A stretch of 53,482 nt of DNA, from positions 300 through 53,781 of the forward strand of contig NZ_RCZP01000036.1 of NCBI RefSeq assembly GCF_006438825.1, in the 5' to 3' direction. This document shows positions 24,532 through 32,845 of this stretch, in pieces. Every line of letters begins with the position of its first letter. Position 1 is the stretch's first letter. Origin of the DNA: Muricoccus nepalensis (GTDB taxonomy: Bacteria; Pseudomonadota; Alphaproteobacteria; Acetobacterales; Acetobacteraceae). The notes under the pieces were generated by a model. The model was not told where the DNA came from. It ran no database searches and saw only the letters and a program-made list of their open reading frames with translations. The position numbers and the translations under genes were made by a program.

Positions 24532-25428
24532 ATGCGCGCCATCGACGTCCACGTCCACCCGATGGACGAGGCCTATGTGGAGGCCAGCGCGCCCTTCGTG
24601 CCGGCCACCCGCCGCATGTTCGGCGACCGCTTCGACGCGCGCCCCGACGACGTGATCGCGGACGACTTCCGCCGCGACGACACCCTCGCCATCCCCATCG
24701 CCTGGGACGCCATGGCGGGCGCGGGCGGCGCCGTCTACGGCAACGACCGCCTCGCCGCCCTTTGCGCCGCCTACCCCGACGTCTTCCTGCCTGGCTGGGC
24801 GGTGGTGGACCCCTGGCGCGGCCGCTCGGGCCTGGCGGAGATCGAGCACGCCATCCGCGACCTCGGCCTCATGGGCGTGAAGTACCAGCCGCCCGTGCAG
24901 GGCTTCGCGCCCTCCGACCGGCACTTCTACCCCATCTGGGACCTGCTGCAGGACCTCGGCGCGCCCGCGCTGATCCATTGCGGCACGACCGCCATCGGCT
25001 CCGGCGAGCCCGGCGGCCTTGGCTTCAAGCTCTCGCACGGGCGGCCGCTCCACATCGACGAGATCGCGGCCGACTTCCCGCGGCTGAACATCGTCGCCGC
25101 CCATCCCGGCTATCCCTGGACGGAGGAGCTGATCGCGGTCGCCCTCCACAAGGGCAACGTCTCGATCGACATCTCCGGCTGGGGGCCGAAATACTTCCCC
25201 GCCGCCCTCAAGCACGACATGCAGCGACGCCTGCAGGACAAGGTGATGTTCGGCTCCGACTACCCGGGCTGGTCGCCCGGCCAGACGCTGGACGAGTGGG
25301 AGATGCAGGGCCTGCGCCCGGGCATTGTGGACAAGCTCTTCCGCGACAACGCGCGCCGCATCCTCAACCTCGACGCCGCCGTCGCGAAGGCCGAGGCCGC
25401 CCGCGCCGCGCGCGAGGCCGCGACCTGA
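24532..25428 (+). CDS. Amidohydrolase-2 (ACMSD-like) metal-dependent hydrolase/decarboxylase
   Basis: A 298-residue TIM-barrel protein. It has an N-terminal HxH metal site (DVHVHP, His7 and His9), a mid-barrel histidine in ALIHCGTT, HPGYPW and the metal aspartate in MFGSDYPG. Family members include aminocarboxymuconate semialdehyde decarboxylase and aromatic acid decarboxylases. GAGAGGAG precedes the ATG. In this context it may decarboxylate or hydrolyse an aromatic acid product. The C-terminal 20 residues are Ala-rich. Confidence 0.87.
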   Translation: MRAIDVHVHPMDEAYVEASAPFVPATRRMFGDRFDARPDDVIADDFRRDDTLAIPIAWDAMAGAGGAVYGNDRLAALCAAYPDVFLPGWAVVDPWRGRSGLAEIEHAIRDLGLMGVKYQPPVQGFAPSDRHFYPIWDLLQDLGAPALIHCGTTAIGSGEPGGLGFKLSHGRPLHIDEIAADFPRLNIVAAHPGYPWTEELIAVALHKGNVSIDISGWGPKYFPAALKHDMQRRLQDKVMFGSDYPGWSPGQTLDEWEMQGLRPGIVDKLFRDNARRILNLDAAVAKAEAARAAREAAT

Positions 25429-25513
25429 CGAGGGGGGCAAGCGGGGGCGGATCCCGCTTCATCCGCCGCCCGCCCTGGCCTAGCCTCCTCCCCCACCCTC
25501 AAGGATGAGCGCC

Positions 25514-26230
25514 ATGTCCCCCGCCCTCCCTCGCCGCGCCCTCCTCGCCGCCGCGGGCGCCGCGCTGGCCCTCCCGCACGCGATGGCGCAGCCCGCGTCG
25601 GGATCGCCCATAGGCATCATCGGCTCCGGCCGCCTCGGCGGCACGGTGGGCACCCTCTGGGCGAAGGCCGGGCACCCCGTCCTCTTCTCCTCGCGCAACC
25701 CGGACCGGCTGAAGGAGCTGGTGGAGGCCGCGGGGCCCAACGCCCGCGCCGGCACCCCCGCCGAGGCCGCCGCCTTCGGCGCGGCGCTGCTGATCGCGGT
25801 GCCCTACGGCGCGCTGGAGGCGGTCGGGCGCGACCTCGGCCCGGCGCTGGCCGGCAAGGTGGTGCTCGACGCCTGCAACGCGGTCGCCGCGCGCGACGGC
25901 GCCGTCGCGCAGGTCGCGGCGGAGCGCGGCATCGGCCTTACCTCCGCCTCCTTCCTGCCGGGCGCGCGCCTCGTGCGGGCCTTCAACACCCTCGGCTCGC
26001 GCGTGCTCGCCGAGCAGGCCCACCGCCCGGGCGCGCCCGTCGCTATTCCCCTCGCCGGCGACGACGCGGGCGCGCTGGAGGCCGCCTCCGCCCTCGTGCG
26101 CGACGCGGGCTTCGAGCCGGTGGTCGTCGGGCCCCTCGCGCGCGCCTCGGACTTCGCGATGGGCGCCCGCGGCTACGGCAAGGTCGTCCCCGCCGCGGAG
26201 CTGCGCGGGATCCTCGGCCTGCCGGGCTGA
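25514..26230 (+). CDS. Exported F420/NADP-dependent oxidoreductase-like Rossmann protein
   Basis: A 238-residue protein. A twin-arginine-like signal (PRRALLAAAGAALALPHAMAQ) is followed by a Rossmann domain of the NADP-F420 oxidoreductase family (IGIIGSGRLGGTVG, FSSRNPDRL, AVPYGALEAV, FNTLGSRV). The ATG at 25514 fits the AAGGA at 25501-25505 with 8-base spacing; an in-frame ATG at 25505 lies inside that site. Export of a folded, cofactor-loaded dehydrogenase would suit the Tat route. The substrate is unknown. Confidence 0.78.
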   Translation: MSPALPRRALLAAAGAALALPHAMAQPASGSPIGIIGSGRLGGTVGTLWAKAGHPVLFSSRNPDRLKELVEAAGPNARAGTPAEAAAFGAALLIAVPYGALEAVGRDLGPALAGKVVLDACNAVAARDGAVAQVAAERGIGLTSASFLPGARLVRAFNTLGSRVLAEQAHRPGAPVAIPLAGDDAGALEAASALVRDAGFEPVVVGPLARASDFAMGARGYGKVVPAAELRGILGLPG

Positions 26231-26248
26231 GGGGCCGCCCCGCCGCGC

Positions 26249-27235
26249 CTAGTGCAGCCGCGCGGCCTTGAGGAAGCGCTGCCGGTCGCCGGAGGCGACG
26301 GTGACCTCGAAGCGGTCTCCCTCCCGGTCCACCGTGAGCGGCACGTCCACCCCGGCCTCGCCGAGCGACCAGACCGCGCGGAAGAAGGCGGGCAGGTCGG
26401 CCACGGGCCGCTGCGCCACCGCCAGCACCAGGTCCCCCCGCCGCAGCCCCGCCCGCGCCGCCGGCCCGCGGGCGGCGGTGGAGAGGATGACGACCTGCCC
26501 CGCGTCGCCGCTGACCGAGAGCCCGAGCCAGGGCCGCGGCGGCCGGTCGGCGCGGCCGAGGGTGAGCATCTCGTCGAGGATGGGCGTCAGCAGGTCGACC
26601 GGCACGCTCATGTTGAGCACCCGCACCTGCCCGTCCCCGGCGTCGTGGCCGAGCTGGAGGGAGCCGATCCCGATCAGGCCGCCGTCCGGCCCGATGACCG
26701 CGCCGCCGCTCCAGCGGGGATGCGCGGGCGCCGTGAACAGCGCCTCGTCGAGAAGGTACTCCCAGTAGCCCGCGAACTCCTGCCGCGCGACGACCCGCCC
26801 GGCCAGCGCGCCCGCCCGCCCGCCCGCGCCGGCGAAGACGATGTCCGCGCCCACCGGCACCTCGGCCGGCGCGCCGAGCGCGAGCGGCGGCACGCCGAGC
26901 TTGCCGAGCGCCTGCACAAGCCCGAAGCCCGTCACCTGGTCGTAGCCGAGCACGTGGCCCGGCACGGCCCGCCCCTCCCCCGTCGTCAGCCAGACATCCT
27001 CCGCCTCGGTCACGAGGTAGCCGATGGTGAGGAGAAGCCCGCTCTCGCGGATCAGCACGGCGTTGCCGATGCGCTCCGTGCCCAGCGTGCCCGCGGTGAA
27101 GGCATCCTCGGGCACGCGCGCGCGCAGCGCGACCACGGCGGAGAGCGCGCGGTCGAGATCGTAGGGGTAGTCGCCCGCCCGCGGCTGCAGCGAGGGCGGC
27201 ACGTCCCTGCCCTCCGGGCCTTCTGCTGGCGCCAT
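26249..27235 (-). CDS. Trypsin-like/PDZ protein with a degenerate catalytic triad
   Basis: A 328-residue protein laid out like HtrA/DegP: a trypsin-like domain (about 30-230) and a PDZ domain (about 235-325, PWLGLSVSGDAG, GPAARAGLRRGDLVLAV). Aligned by eye, the catalytic His is Tyr73 (TIGYLV where DegP has TNNHVV), the Asp is Gly103 (GYDQVTGFG), and only Ser176 remains in RWSGGA. It should therefore lack protease activity and act as a binding or scaffold protein. No signal peptide is visible. The ATG at 27235 has GGGAAG upstream. Confidence 0.75.
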   Translation of the reverse strand: MAPAEGPEGRDVPPSLQPRAGDYPYDLDRALSAVVALRARVPEDAFTAGTLGTERIGNAVLIRESGLLLTIGYLVTEAEDVWLTTGEGRAVPGHVLGYDQVTGFGLVQALGKLGVPPLALGAPAEVPVGADIVFAGAGGRAGALAGRVVARQEFAGYWEYLLDEALFTAPAHPRWSGGAVIGPDGGLIGIGSLQLGHDAGDGQVRVLNMSVPVDLLTPILDEMLTLGRADRPPRPWLGLSVSGDAGQVVILSTAARGPAARAGLRRGDLVLAVAQRPVADLPAFFRAVWSLGEAGVDVPLTVDREGDRFEVTVASGDRQRFLKAARLH

Positions 27236-27560
27236 TCTTCCCGCTCCCCGACGTTGCGCGCCCCCGGACCGCGCCCCGGCGGCGCCCCAGCCCGGCATCG
27301 GCCGGAATCCTGGGCGGAATCGCCGGGCGTGTCACCCGCGATGCCGTCCCCAAGGGGCCGAGCGGGGCGCAGGGCGGGAACGCGCCGCCCGCGGCCGCGA
27401 AGGCGGGCCCCGGCCCTCCTCAAGCGAGCGTGATCACCCCCGCGGAGAGCGCCGGGTCCCGGCACGGCGGTTGCTCCGCGCGGCCCATCCCGGCCCGCCC
27501 CGTTTGCCGCGAACCGCCCCGCGGGTAGAACCCGCCCACAGCCAGACCGGAGTTCCCCGA
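27236..27560. other. Divergent intergenic region, no gene seen
   Basis: 325 GC-rich bases separate the divergently transcribed PDZ-protein and permease genes, so both promoters should lie here. I find no convincing -10/-35 pair, palindrome or purine-riboswitch-like fold. Open frames across it are shadows without protein-like composition. Confidence 0.5.
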
Positions 27561-28847
27561 GTGGACCGCTTCTTCGAACTCGCCGCCCGCGGCACCACGC
27601 CCCGCCGGGAGGTGATCGCCGGCCTGACGACCTTCCTCACCATGGCCTACATCATCGTCGTCAACCCGCAAATCATGGCGACGACGGGCATCGACGCGGG
27701 GGCCGCCTTCGTTGCCACCTGCCTCGCCGCCGCGATCGGCTGCGCGCTGATGGCCTTCCTCGCGAACCTTCCCATCGCCCTCGCGCCGGGCATGGGGCTG
27801 AACGCCTACTTCGCCTTCGCGGTCGTCGCCGGCATGGGCATCCCCTGGCAGGTCGCGCTCGGCGCGGTGTTCCTCTCGGGCATCCTCTTCTTCCTCGTCT
27901 CGATCGCCGGCTTCCGGGAATGGCTCATCAACGGCATCCCGATGTCGCTGAAGCTCGGCATCGCCGCCGGCATCGGCTTCTTCCTCGGGCTGATCGGCCT
28001 CAAGAACCTCGGCCTCGTCGTCGGCAACCCGGCGACCCTCGTGGCGCTCGGCCCCGTCACCACCGGGCCGGTGCTGCTCGGCAGCGCGGGCTTCGTGCTC
28101 ATCGCGGGGCTCGTCGCGCGGCGCGTGCCCGGCGCCATCCTCATCGGCATCGTCGCGACCGCGCTGGCCGGCATCCCCTTCGGCCTCACCACCCTCAACG
28201 GCGTCGTCTCCGCGCCGCCCTCCCTCGCGCCCACCTTCCTGCAGATGGACCTCCTCGGCGCGCTCAGCCTCGGCGCCGCGCAGGTGGTCGCCACCTTCTT
28301 CATGGTGGACCTGCTGGACAACGCGGGCACGCTCATCGCCACCACCCACCGCGCCGGCCTCATGCGCCCGGACGGCTCCGTGCCGCGCCTCGGCCGCGCG
28401 CTGATGGCTGACAGCGGCGGCGCCATGATCGGCGCCGTGCTCGGCACCTCGACCACCGTGAGCTACATCGAGAGCGCGGCCGGCATCCAGGCGGGCGGGC
28501 GCACGGGGCTGACGGCGCTCACCGTCGGCGTGCTCTTCCTCCTCGCCCTCTTCCTCGCGCCGCTCGCGACCGCCATCCCGGCCTTCGCGACCTCGCCGGC
28601 CCTCATCTTCGTGGCCTGCCTCATGGCGCATTCCCTGAAGGACCTCGCCTGGGACGACCCGACCGAGTACCTGCCGGCCATCCTCGGCGCGATGGCCATG
28701 CCCTTCACTTTCTCCATCGCGACGGGCATCGGCCTCGGCTTCATCGCCTACGCCGCCATCAAGGCCGTCGCCGGGCGGGCGGGCGACGTGCACGGCGCGG
28801 TCTGGCTGATCGCCGGGCTCTCGGCGCTGAAGTTCGCCTACGGCTGA
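27561..28847 (+). CDS. AzgA-type guanine/hypoxanthine permease
   Basis: A 428-residue membrane protein of the NCS2/AzgA family. The N-terminus has AGLTTFLTMAYIIVVNPQIM, and the family motifs APGMGLNAYFAF and GTSTTVSYIESAAGI are present with about 12-14 hydrophobic segments. It imports purines by proton symport. The GTG at 27561 was chosen because the preceding in-frame residues are Pro/Arg-rich and non-conserved. The rutCD genes and dgoKA lie just downstream, in separate transcription units. Confidence 0.92.
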   Translation: MDRFFELAARGTTPRREVIAGLTTFLTMAYIIVVNPQIMATTGIDAGAAFVATCLAAAIGCALMAFLANLPIALAPGMGLNAYFAFAVVAGMGIPWQVALGAVFLSGILFFLVSIAGFREWLINGIPMSLKLGIAAGIGFFLGLIGLKNLGLVVGNPATLVALGPVTTGPVLLGSAGFVLIAGLVARRVPGAILIGIVATALAGIPFGLTTLNGVVSAPPSLAPTFLQMDLLGALSLGAAQVVATFFMVDLLDNAGTLIATTHRAGLMRPDGSVPRLGRALMADSGGAMIGAVLGTSTTVSYIESAAGIQAGGRTGLTALTVGVLFLLALFLAPLATAIPAFATSPALIFVACLMAHSLKDLAWDDPTEYLPAILGAMAMPFTFSIATGIGLGFIAYAAIKAVAGRAGDVHGAVWLIAGLSALKFAYG

Positions 28848-28856
28848 GCCGGCGCG

Positions 28857-28879
28857 CCGCGTCCCCGCCGGGGGCGCGG
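28857..28879. terminator. Hairpin between convergent permease and dgoA genes
   Basis: CCGCGTCCCC and GGGGGCGCGG form a 10-bp stem with one T-G wobble and a 3-base loop, in the 34-base gap between convergent genes. It probably serves as a shared terminator; no U-tract is seen. Confidence 0.5.
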
Positions 28880-28881
28880 CC

Positions 28882-29514
28882 CTACTCCGCCCCGCGCAGC
28901 GCCCGCCAGGCCGCGACGAAGCGGCGGGCCTGCACCCCCACCTCCTCCGCCGTCGCGCCGGGCTTGTAGAGGGCGGAGCCGAGGCCGAAGCCCGCCGCGC
29001 CGGCCGCGACGAACTCCGCCATCCCCTGCGGCACGATCCCGCCCACCGGCAGGAAGCGCGTGCCCCTGGGGAAGACGCTCAGCATCGCCTTCAGCACGCG
29101 CGGGTTCAGCAGCTCCGCGGGAAAGAGCTTCAGCGCGTCCGCCCCGCTCGCGAGCGCCGCGAAGCCCTCGGTCGCGGTCGAGACGCCGGGCACGCAGAGC
29201 AGCCCGGCCGCCTTCGCCGCGCGGATCACCGCGGGGTCGGCGTGCGGCATGACGACGATGCGCCCGCCGGCGGCCGCGACCTCCGCGACCCGCTCGGGCG
29301 CGGTCACGGTGCCGGCGCCGACCAGGACCTCCTCGCCGAACTCCCCGGCCAGCGCCCGGATGCTCTCGAGCGGGCGGGGCGAGTTCAGCGGCACCTCGAT
29401 GATCGAGAAGCCGGCCTCGACCAGCGTGCGCCCGATCGGCAGCACCTCCTCCGGCGTCACGCCCCGCAGGATGGCGACCAGCGGCAGCCGGTCCATGTAG
29501 GATTGCAGGATCAA
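28882..29514 (-). CDS. dgoA: 2-dehydro-3-deoxy-6-phosphogalactonate aldolase
   Basis: A 210-residue KDPG/KDPGal-family aldolase. The N-terminal LPLVAILRGVTPEE, IEVPLNSP, GAGTV, the Schiff-base lysine in ALKLFPAE and LPVGGI are family hallmarks. It cleaves KDPGal to pyruvate and glyceraldehyde-3-phosphate. I chose the TTG at 29514 because GGAG lies 8 bases upstream and it overlaps the kinase stop (TTGA). An ATG at 29496 lacks a ribosome binding site and would leave only three residues before the first strand. Confidence 0.9.
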   Translation of the reverse strand: MILQSYMDRLPLVAILRGVTPEEVLPIGRTLVEAGFSIIEVPLNSPRPLESIRALAGEFGEEVLVGAGTVTAPERVAEVAAAGGRIVVMPHADPAVIRAAKAAGLLCVPGVSTATEGFAALASGADALKLFPAELLNPRVLKAMLSVFPRGTRFLPVGGIVPQGMAEFVAAGAAGFGLGSALYKPGATAEEVGVQARRFVAAWRALRGAE

Positions 29515-30455
29515 GGAAGGGTCTCCGCTCCAGCGGCCGGGCCGCGCGTCAGCCCCGCCCGTTCGGCAATGCGCCACAGGCCCGCCGCGGCGGTGTCGCC
29601 GGGCATCCCGGCCCCCGCCACGCCGAAGATCGCCAGCGCCGTCTCGTAGCGCGCGCAGAGGGCGGCGTCCCCGATCAGCGCGATCGAGCCGGCGTGCCCG
29701 GCCAGGCCGCCGCGCAGCTCGTCGCCGATCAGCAGGCCCGAGAGGTAGTCGAGGCTCGCCTCGGGCGGCAGCCCGCCCGTCAGCACGAGCGCGCGCGCCG
29801 AGAAGAGCAGCGGCGAGAGCGAGGCGCCCTCCGCGCGCAGCGCCGCGACGCCGCGGGCGAAGGCCTCGCGCGCCACGTCGTCCGGCGGCGGCGGGTCCTC
29901 CTCGCGCACGAAGCGGCCGAGGATGGAGTGGCGGCGCAGCACCGCGAAGAGCTCGCCGGTCATGTAGGTGTCGAAGCGCCGGATGCGGCCCTCCGCGACC
30001 TCCACCCACTTGGAATGCGTGCCGGGCAGGACGAGCAACCCGCCGCCGCCCTCCGGCAGCGCGCCGGCGATCTGCGTCTCCTCGCCGCGCATGACGTTCG
30101 GCGCGTCGCCCCGCTGCACGACGCCCGGCACGATGTGGAGCCCCGCGCCCGGCACGGGCACCAGCCCGCGCGCCAGCTCGTCGAGCCCCGCCGGCACGGG
30201 CGCGTAGGGCGCCTCGACCCAGCCCTGCGCGCTGCCGATCATCCCCGCCGCGATCGCCGGCAGGCCCGGCCAGCGCGCCCGCCAGTCGCCCGCGGCCTTC
30301 GCGAAGGCGCCGGCGAAGTCGCCGCCCTCCACCTGCATGATGCCGAGCGGCAGGCGGCGGGTGTCCAGCACCGCCCCCCCGTCCCCCAGCAGGTAGGAGC
30401 GCAGGGACGAGGTGCCCCAGTCGAGCGCGATCAGGCGCGGCGCGTCGTCGGTCAG
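29511..30455 (-). CDS. dgoK: 2-dehydro-3-deoxygalactonokinase, apparent CTG start
   Basis: A sugar kinase of the ASKHA fold, 314 residues if started at CTG 30455. The conserved phosphate-binding N-terminus [16 protein letters not shown] lies upstream of the first usual start codon (GTG 30371) and is reachable only from a CTG. That CTG has GGAGG five bases upstream, and a stop (TAA) closes the frame further up. Other family segments are [19 protein letters not shown] and MTGELFAVL. It phosphorylates 2-keto-3-deoxygalactonate for the coupled aldolase. No galactonate dehydratase or transporter is adjacent. Confidence 0.85.
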   Translation of the reverse strand: MTDDAPRLIALDWGTSSLRSYLLGDGGAVLDTRRLPLGIMQVEGGDFAGAFAKAAGDWRARWPGLPAIAAGMIGSAQGWVEAPYAPVPAGLDELARGLVPVPGAGLHIVPGVVQRGDAPNVMRGEETQIAGALPEGGGGLLVLPGTHSKWVEVAEGRIRRFDTYMTGELFAVLRRHSILGRFVREEDPPPPDDVAREAFARGVAALRAEGASLSPLLFSARALVLTGGLPPEASLDYLSGLLIGDELRGGLAGHAGSIALIGDAALCARYETALAIFGVAGAGMPGDTAAAGLWRIAERAGLTRGPAAGAETLP

Positions 30456-30580
30456 GGCGGCCTCCAGGTGATGCGGCGCGGGACCTCGGCCCGGCTGGTA
30501 AGGTTAGGGCGCGCCGCCCTAGGCTGGAAGGCCCGGGCCCCGCCGATGGGGTCCCGGAACGACCCGCGCAGGAGCCCCGC

Positions 30581-30967
30581 ATGCCCATGAAGGCCATCAT
30601 CCCCGCCGGCTCCGGCAAGCCGATCGCGCCCTATTCCCCCGGCGCCATGGCGGACGGCGTGCTCTACGTCTCCGGCACCCTGCCCTTCGACCGCGACAAC
30701 AACGTCGTCCATCCCGGCGACGCCGGCGCCCAGGCGCGGCACGTGCTGGAGCTCATCAAGTCCGTCGTCGAGGCCGCCGGCGGCACCATGGCCGACGTCA
30801 CGATGAACCACATCTTCGTCACGGACTGGGCGAACTACGCGGCCGTGAACGCCGTCTACGCGGAGTACTTCCCGGGCGACAAGCCCGCCCGCTACTGCGT
30901 CCAGTGCGGCCTGGTGAAGCCCGAGGCGCTCGTCGAGATCGCGACCGTCGCGCATATCGGCCGATGA
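30581..30967 (+). CDS. rutC: RutC-like 3-aminoacrylate deaminase (RidA superfamily)
   Basis: A 128-residue trimer-forming RidA-fold protein. The stretches [25 protein letters not shown] and [15 protein letters not shown] match RutC closely rather than generic RidA. In the Rut pyrimidine pathway RutC deaminates 3-aminoacrylate to malonic semialdehyde. It is followed by rutD with an ATGA overlap. rutA, rutB, rutF and rutG are absent from the window. ATGs at 30581 and 30587 are both possible starts. Confidence 0.92.
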   Translation: MPMKAIIPAGSGKPIAPYSPGAMADGVLYVSGTLPFDRDNNVVHPGDAGAQARHVLELIKSVVEAAGGTMADVTMNHIFVTDWANYAAVNAVYAEYFPGDKPARYCVQCGLVKPEALVEIATVAHIGR

Positions 30968-31737
30968 ACTACGAGGTCACGGGCAAGCCCGGCGCGGAGG
31001 CGGTCGTCCTCTCCGCCGGCCTCGGCGGCGTCGCCGCCTTCTGGGCGCCGCAGCGCGCGGCGCTGGAGGAGCATTTCCGCGTCGTCGCCTTCGACCAGCG
31101 CGGCACCGGCCGCAACGCCGCCGACCTGCCGGAGGGCTACGCCATCGCCGACATGGCCGACGACGTGGCCGAGGTGCTGGACCGCGCCGGGATCGCGCGC
31201 GCCCACCTCGTCGGCCACGCCCTCGGCGGCCTCGTCGGGCTCGAGCTCGCCCGGCGCCACCCGGCGCGCCTCGGCCGCCTCGTCCTCGTGAACGCCTGGG
31301 CGAGGGTGGAGCCGCATTCCGAACGCTGCTTCGACATCCGCCTCGGCATCCTCGCGTCGCAGGGTCCCGCCGCCTATGTCGCGGCCCAGCCCCTCTTCCT
31401 GCACACCGCGCCCTACATGGCCTCGAACGCCGCCCGCCTCGACGCCGAGATCGCCCACGGCACCGCGCATTTCCAGGGGGAGCGAAATCTCCGCCTCCGC
31501 ATCGCCGCGCTCCGCGCCTTCGACGCGCGCCCGGACCTCGCGCGCATCGCGGCGCCCACCCTCGTCACGGCGTCGCGCGACGACCTCCTCGTGCCCTGGA
31601 CGGCCTCGGAGGCGCTGGCCGCGGGCCTGCCGGACGCCCGGCTGTGGATCGCCGAGACCGGCGGCCACGCCTTCACCGTCGAGCAACCCGAGGCCTTCAA
31701 CCGGGCCGTCCTCGACTTCCTGGGAGCCCCCGCATGA
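30964..31737 (+). CDS. rutD: RutD-like alpha/beta hydrolase
   Basis: A 257-residue alpha/beta hydrolase whose features match Rut[31 protein letters not shown] (Ala in place of the nucleophile Ser, as remembered for E. coli RutD), [22 protein letters not shown] and DDLLVPW. RutD is thought to speed hydrolysis of carbamate or aminoacrylate intermediates. Start and stop overlap both neighbours (ATGA at each side), giving a tight three-gene operon with rutC and the SDR. Confidence 0.92.
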   Translation: MNYEVTGKPGAEAVVLSAGLGGVAAFWAPQRAALEEHFRVVAFDQRGTGRNAADLPEGYAIADMADDVAEVLDRAGIARAHLVGHALGGLVGLELARRHPARLGRLVLVNAWARVEPHSERCFDIRLGILASQGPAAYVAAQPLFLHTAPYMASNAARLDAEIAHGTAHFQGERNLRLRIAALRAFDARPDLARIAAPTLVTASRDDLLVPWTASEALAAGLPDARLWIAETGGHAFTVEQPEAFNRAVLDFLGAPA

Positions 31738-32402
31738 GGACCATCCTGATCGCCGGCGCCTCCCGCGGCCTCGGGCGCGCGCTGGCGGAGGAATACCTGG
31801 CCCGCGGCTGGCACGTCGTCGCAACGGTCCGCGACCCGGCCGCGCTGCGCGACGCGCCGCCGGGTGCGCTGGAGGTGCACACGCTGGACACGACCGACTG
31901 GGCCGGGGTCGACGCCCTCGCCCGCCGCCTGGAGGGCCGCCGCCTGGACCTGCTCTTCGTCAACGCCGGCATCGCCGACGACAAGCGCCCCATCGGCGCG
32001 GTGGAGCCCGAGGTCTTCACCCGCCTCATGCTGACCAACGCCCTCGCGCCGCTGCGCCTGGTCGAGCGGCTCGTGCCGCTCGTGCCGCGGGAGGGCACCG
32101 TCGCGGTCATGTCCTCCGGCCTCGGCAGCGTCGCCGGCAACGGCTCCGGCGGCTGGGAGGCCTACCGGATGAGCAAGGCGGCGCTGAACACCGGCCTGAA
32201 GAGCCTCGCCATCCGCCGCGCCGCCGAGGGCCGCACCTACATCGCGGCCGCCCCCGGTTGGGTCCGCACCGACATGGGCGGCGAGGGCGCGGCGCTCTCG
32301 GTCGCGCAGAGCATCCCCCGCGTGGCGGAGATGCTGGAGGTCCGCCAGGGCACCGGCGGCGTCGCCTTCGTCAACTACGACGGGCAGGAGCTGCCCTGGT
32401 AG
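31734..32402 (+). CDS. SDR family oxidoreductase in the rut operon
   Basis: A 222-residue SDR with AGASRGLGR at the N-terminus, VNAG and the catalytic YRMSKAA. The C-terminus differs from the classical hydroxyacyl-CoA type and resembles C-factor-like SDRs. Its ATG overlaps the rutD stop. Because the Rut pathway yields malonic semialdehyde, which RutE or YdfG reduces to 3-hydroxypropionate, this SDR could fill that step. That role is inference from position only. Confidence 0.82.
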   Translation: MRTILIAGASRGLGRALAEEYLARGWHVVATVRDPAALRDAPPGALEVHTLDTTDWAGVDALARRLEGRRLDLLFVNAGIADDKRPIGAVEPEVFTRLMLTNALAPLRLVERLVPLVPREGTVAVMSSGLGSVAGNGSGGWEAYRMSKAALNTGLKSLAIRRAAEGRTYIAAAPGWVRTDMGGEGAALSVAQSIPRVAEMLEVRQGTGGVAFVNYDGQELPW

Positions 32403-32409
32403 GCGCCCC

Positions 32410-32739
32410 TCAGCCCACCCCGGCGCGCCGAAGCTCCGCCGCCAGCCGCCCCGTGAGGAACAGCCAGGCCATCCGCAGGTCCGAGCCGAGCGACCAGAGC
32501 GGGTGGGTGAAGGTCGCGGGCCGGTTGCGCTCGACCAGCATGTGGCTCCCCCAGGCGAAGAGGTAGCCGCTCACCACCCCCGCCAGCACCAGCCAGCCCC
32601 GCCCCGAGAGCAGGCCGCCGAGGAGGAGCGCGACCCCGACCGCCGTGCCCGCGACGTGCACGGCGCGCGTCACCGGGCTCGCGTGCTCGCGCAGGTAGTG
32701 GGGCCAGAACTCGGCATAGCTCGAGAAGCGCTCGCTCAT
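32410..32739 (-). CDS. DUF962 / Mpo1-like small membrane protein
   Basis: A 109-residue protein with an early histidine motif (REHASPVTRAVHVAGT), two or three hydrophobic helices (GVALLLGGLLSG, GWLVLAGVVSGYLFAWGSH) and the family ending ATFTHPLWSLGSDLRM. The related yeast Mpo1 is an Fe-dependent 2-hydroxy fatty acid dioxygenase; bacterial roles are unclear. The ATG at 32739 has GGAGGAGAGGA upstream. It converges on the SDR gene with a 7-base gap. Confidence 0.82.
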   Translation of the reverse strand: MSERFSSYAEFWPHYLREHASPVTRAVHVAGTAVGVALLLGGLLSGRGWLVLAGVVSGYLFAWGSHMLVERNRPATFTHPLWSLGSDLRMAWLFLTGRLAAELRRAGVG

Positions 32740-32845
32740 CGTCCTCTCCTCCCGGCGGCGCCCAACCCGGCGGGGCGCCCCTCTTGCGACGCGCGGGATT
32801 GACGGGCACGGGGTAAGGAGCAGCCTCCGGTCCCTCCCGTCCCCC

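Noticed and set aside
27236-27560. Purine riboswitch upstream of the AzgA permease
   Set aside because: No conserved three-way junction sequence or suitable stems could be found by eye.
28882-30618. Single long dgoA fusion protein
   Set aside because: The upstream part is dgoK in another frame; aldolase homology begins only near 29500.
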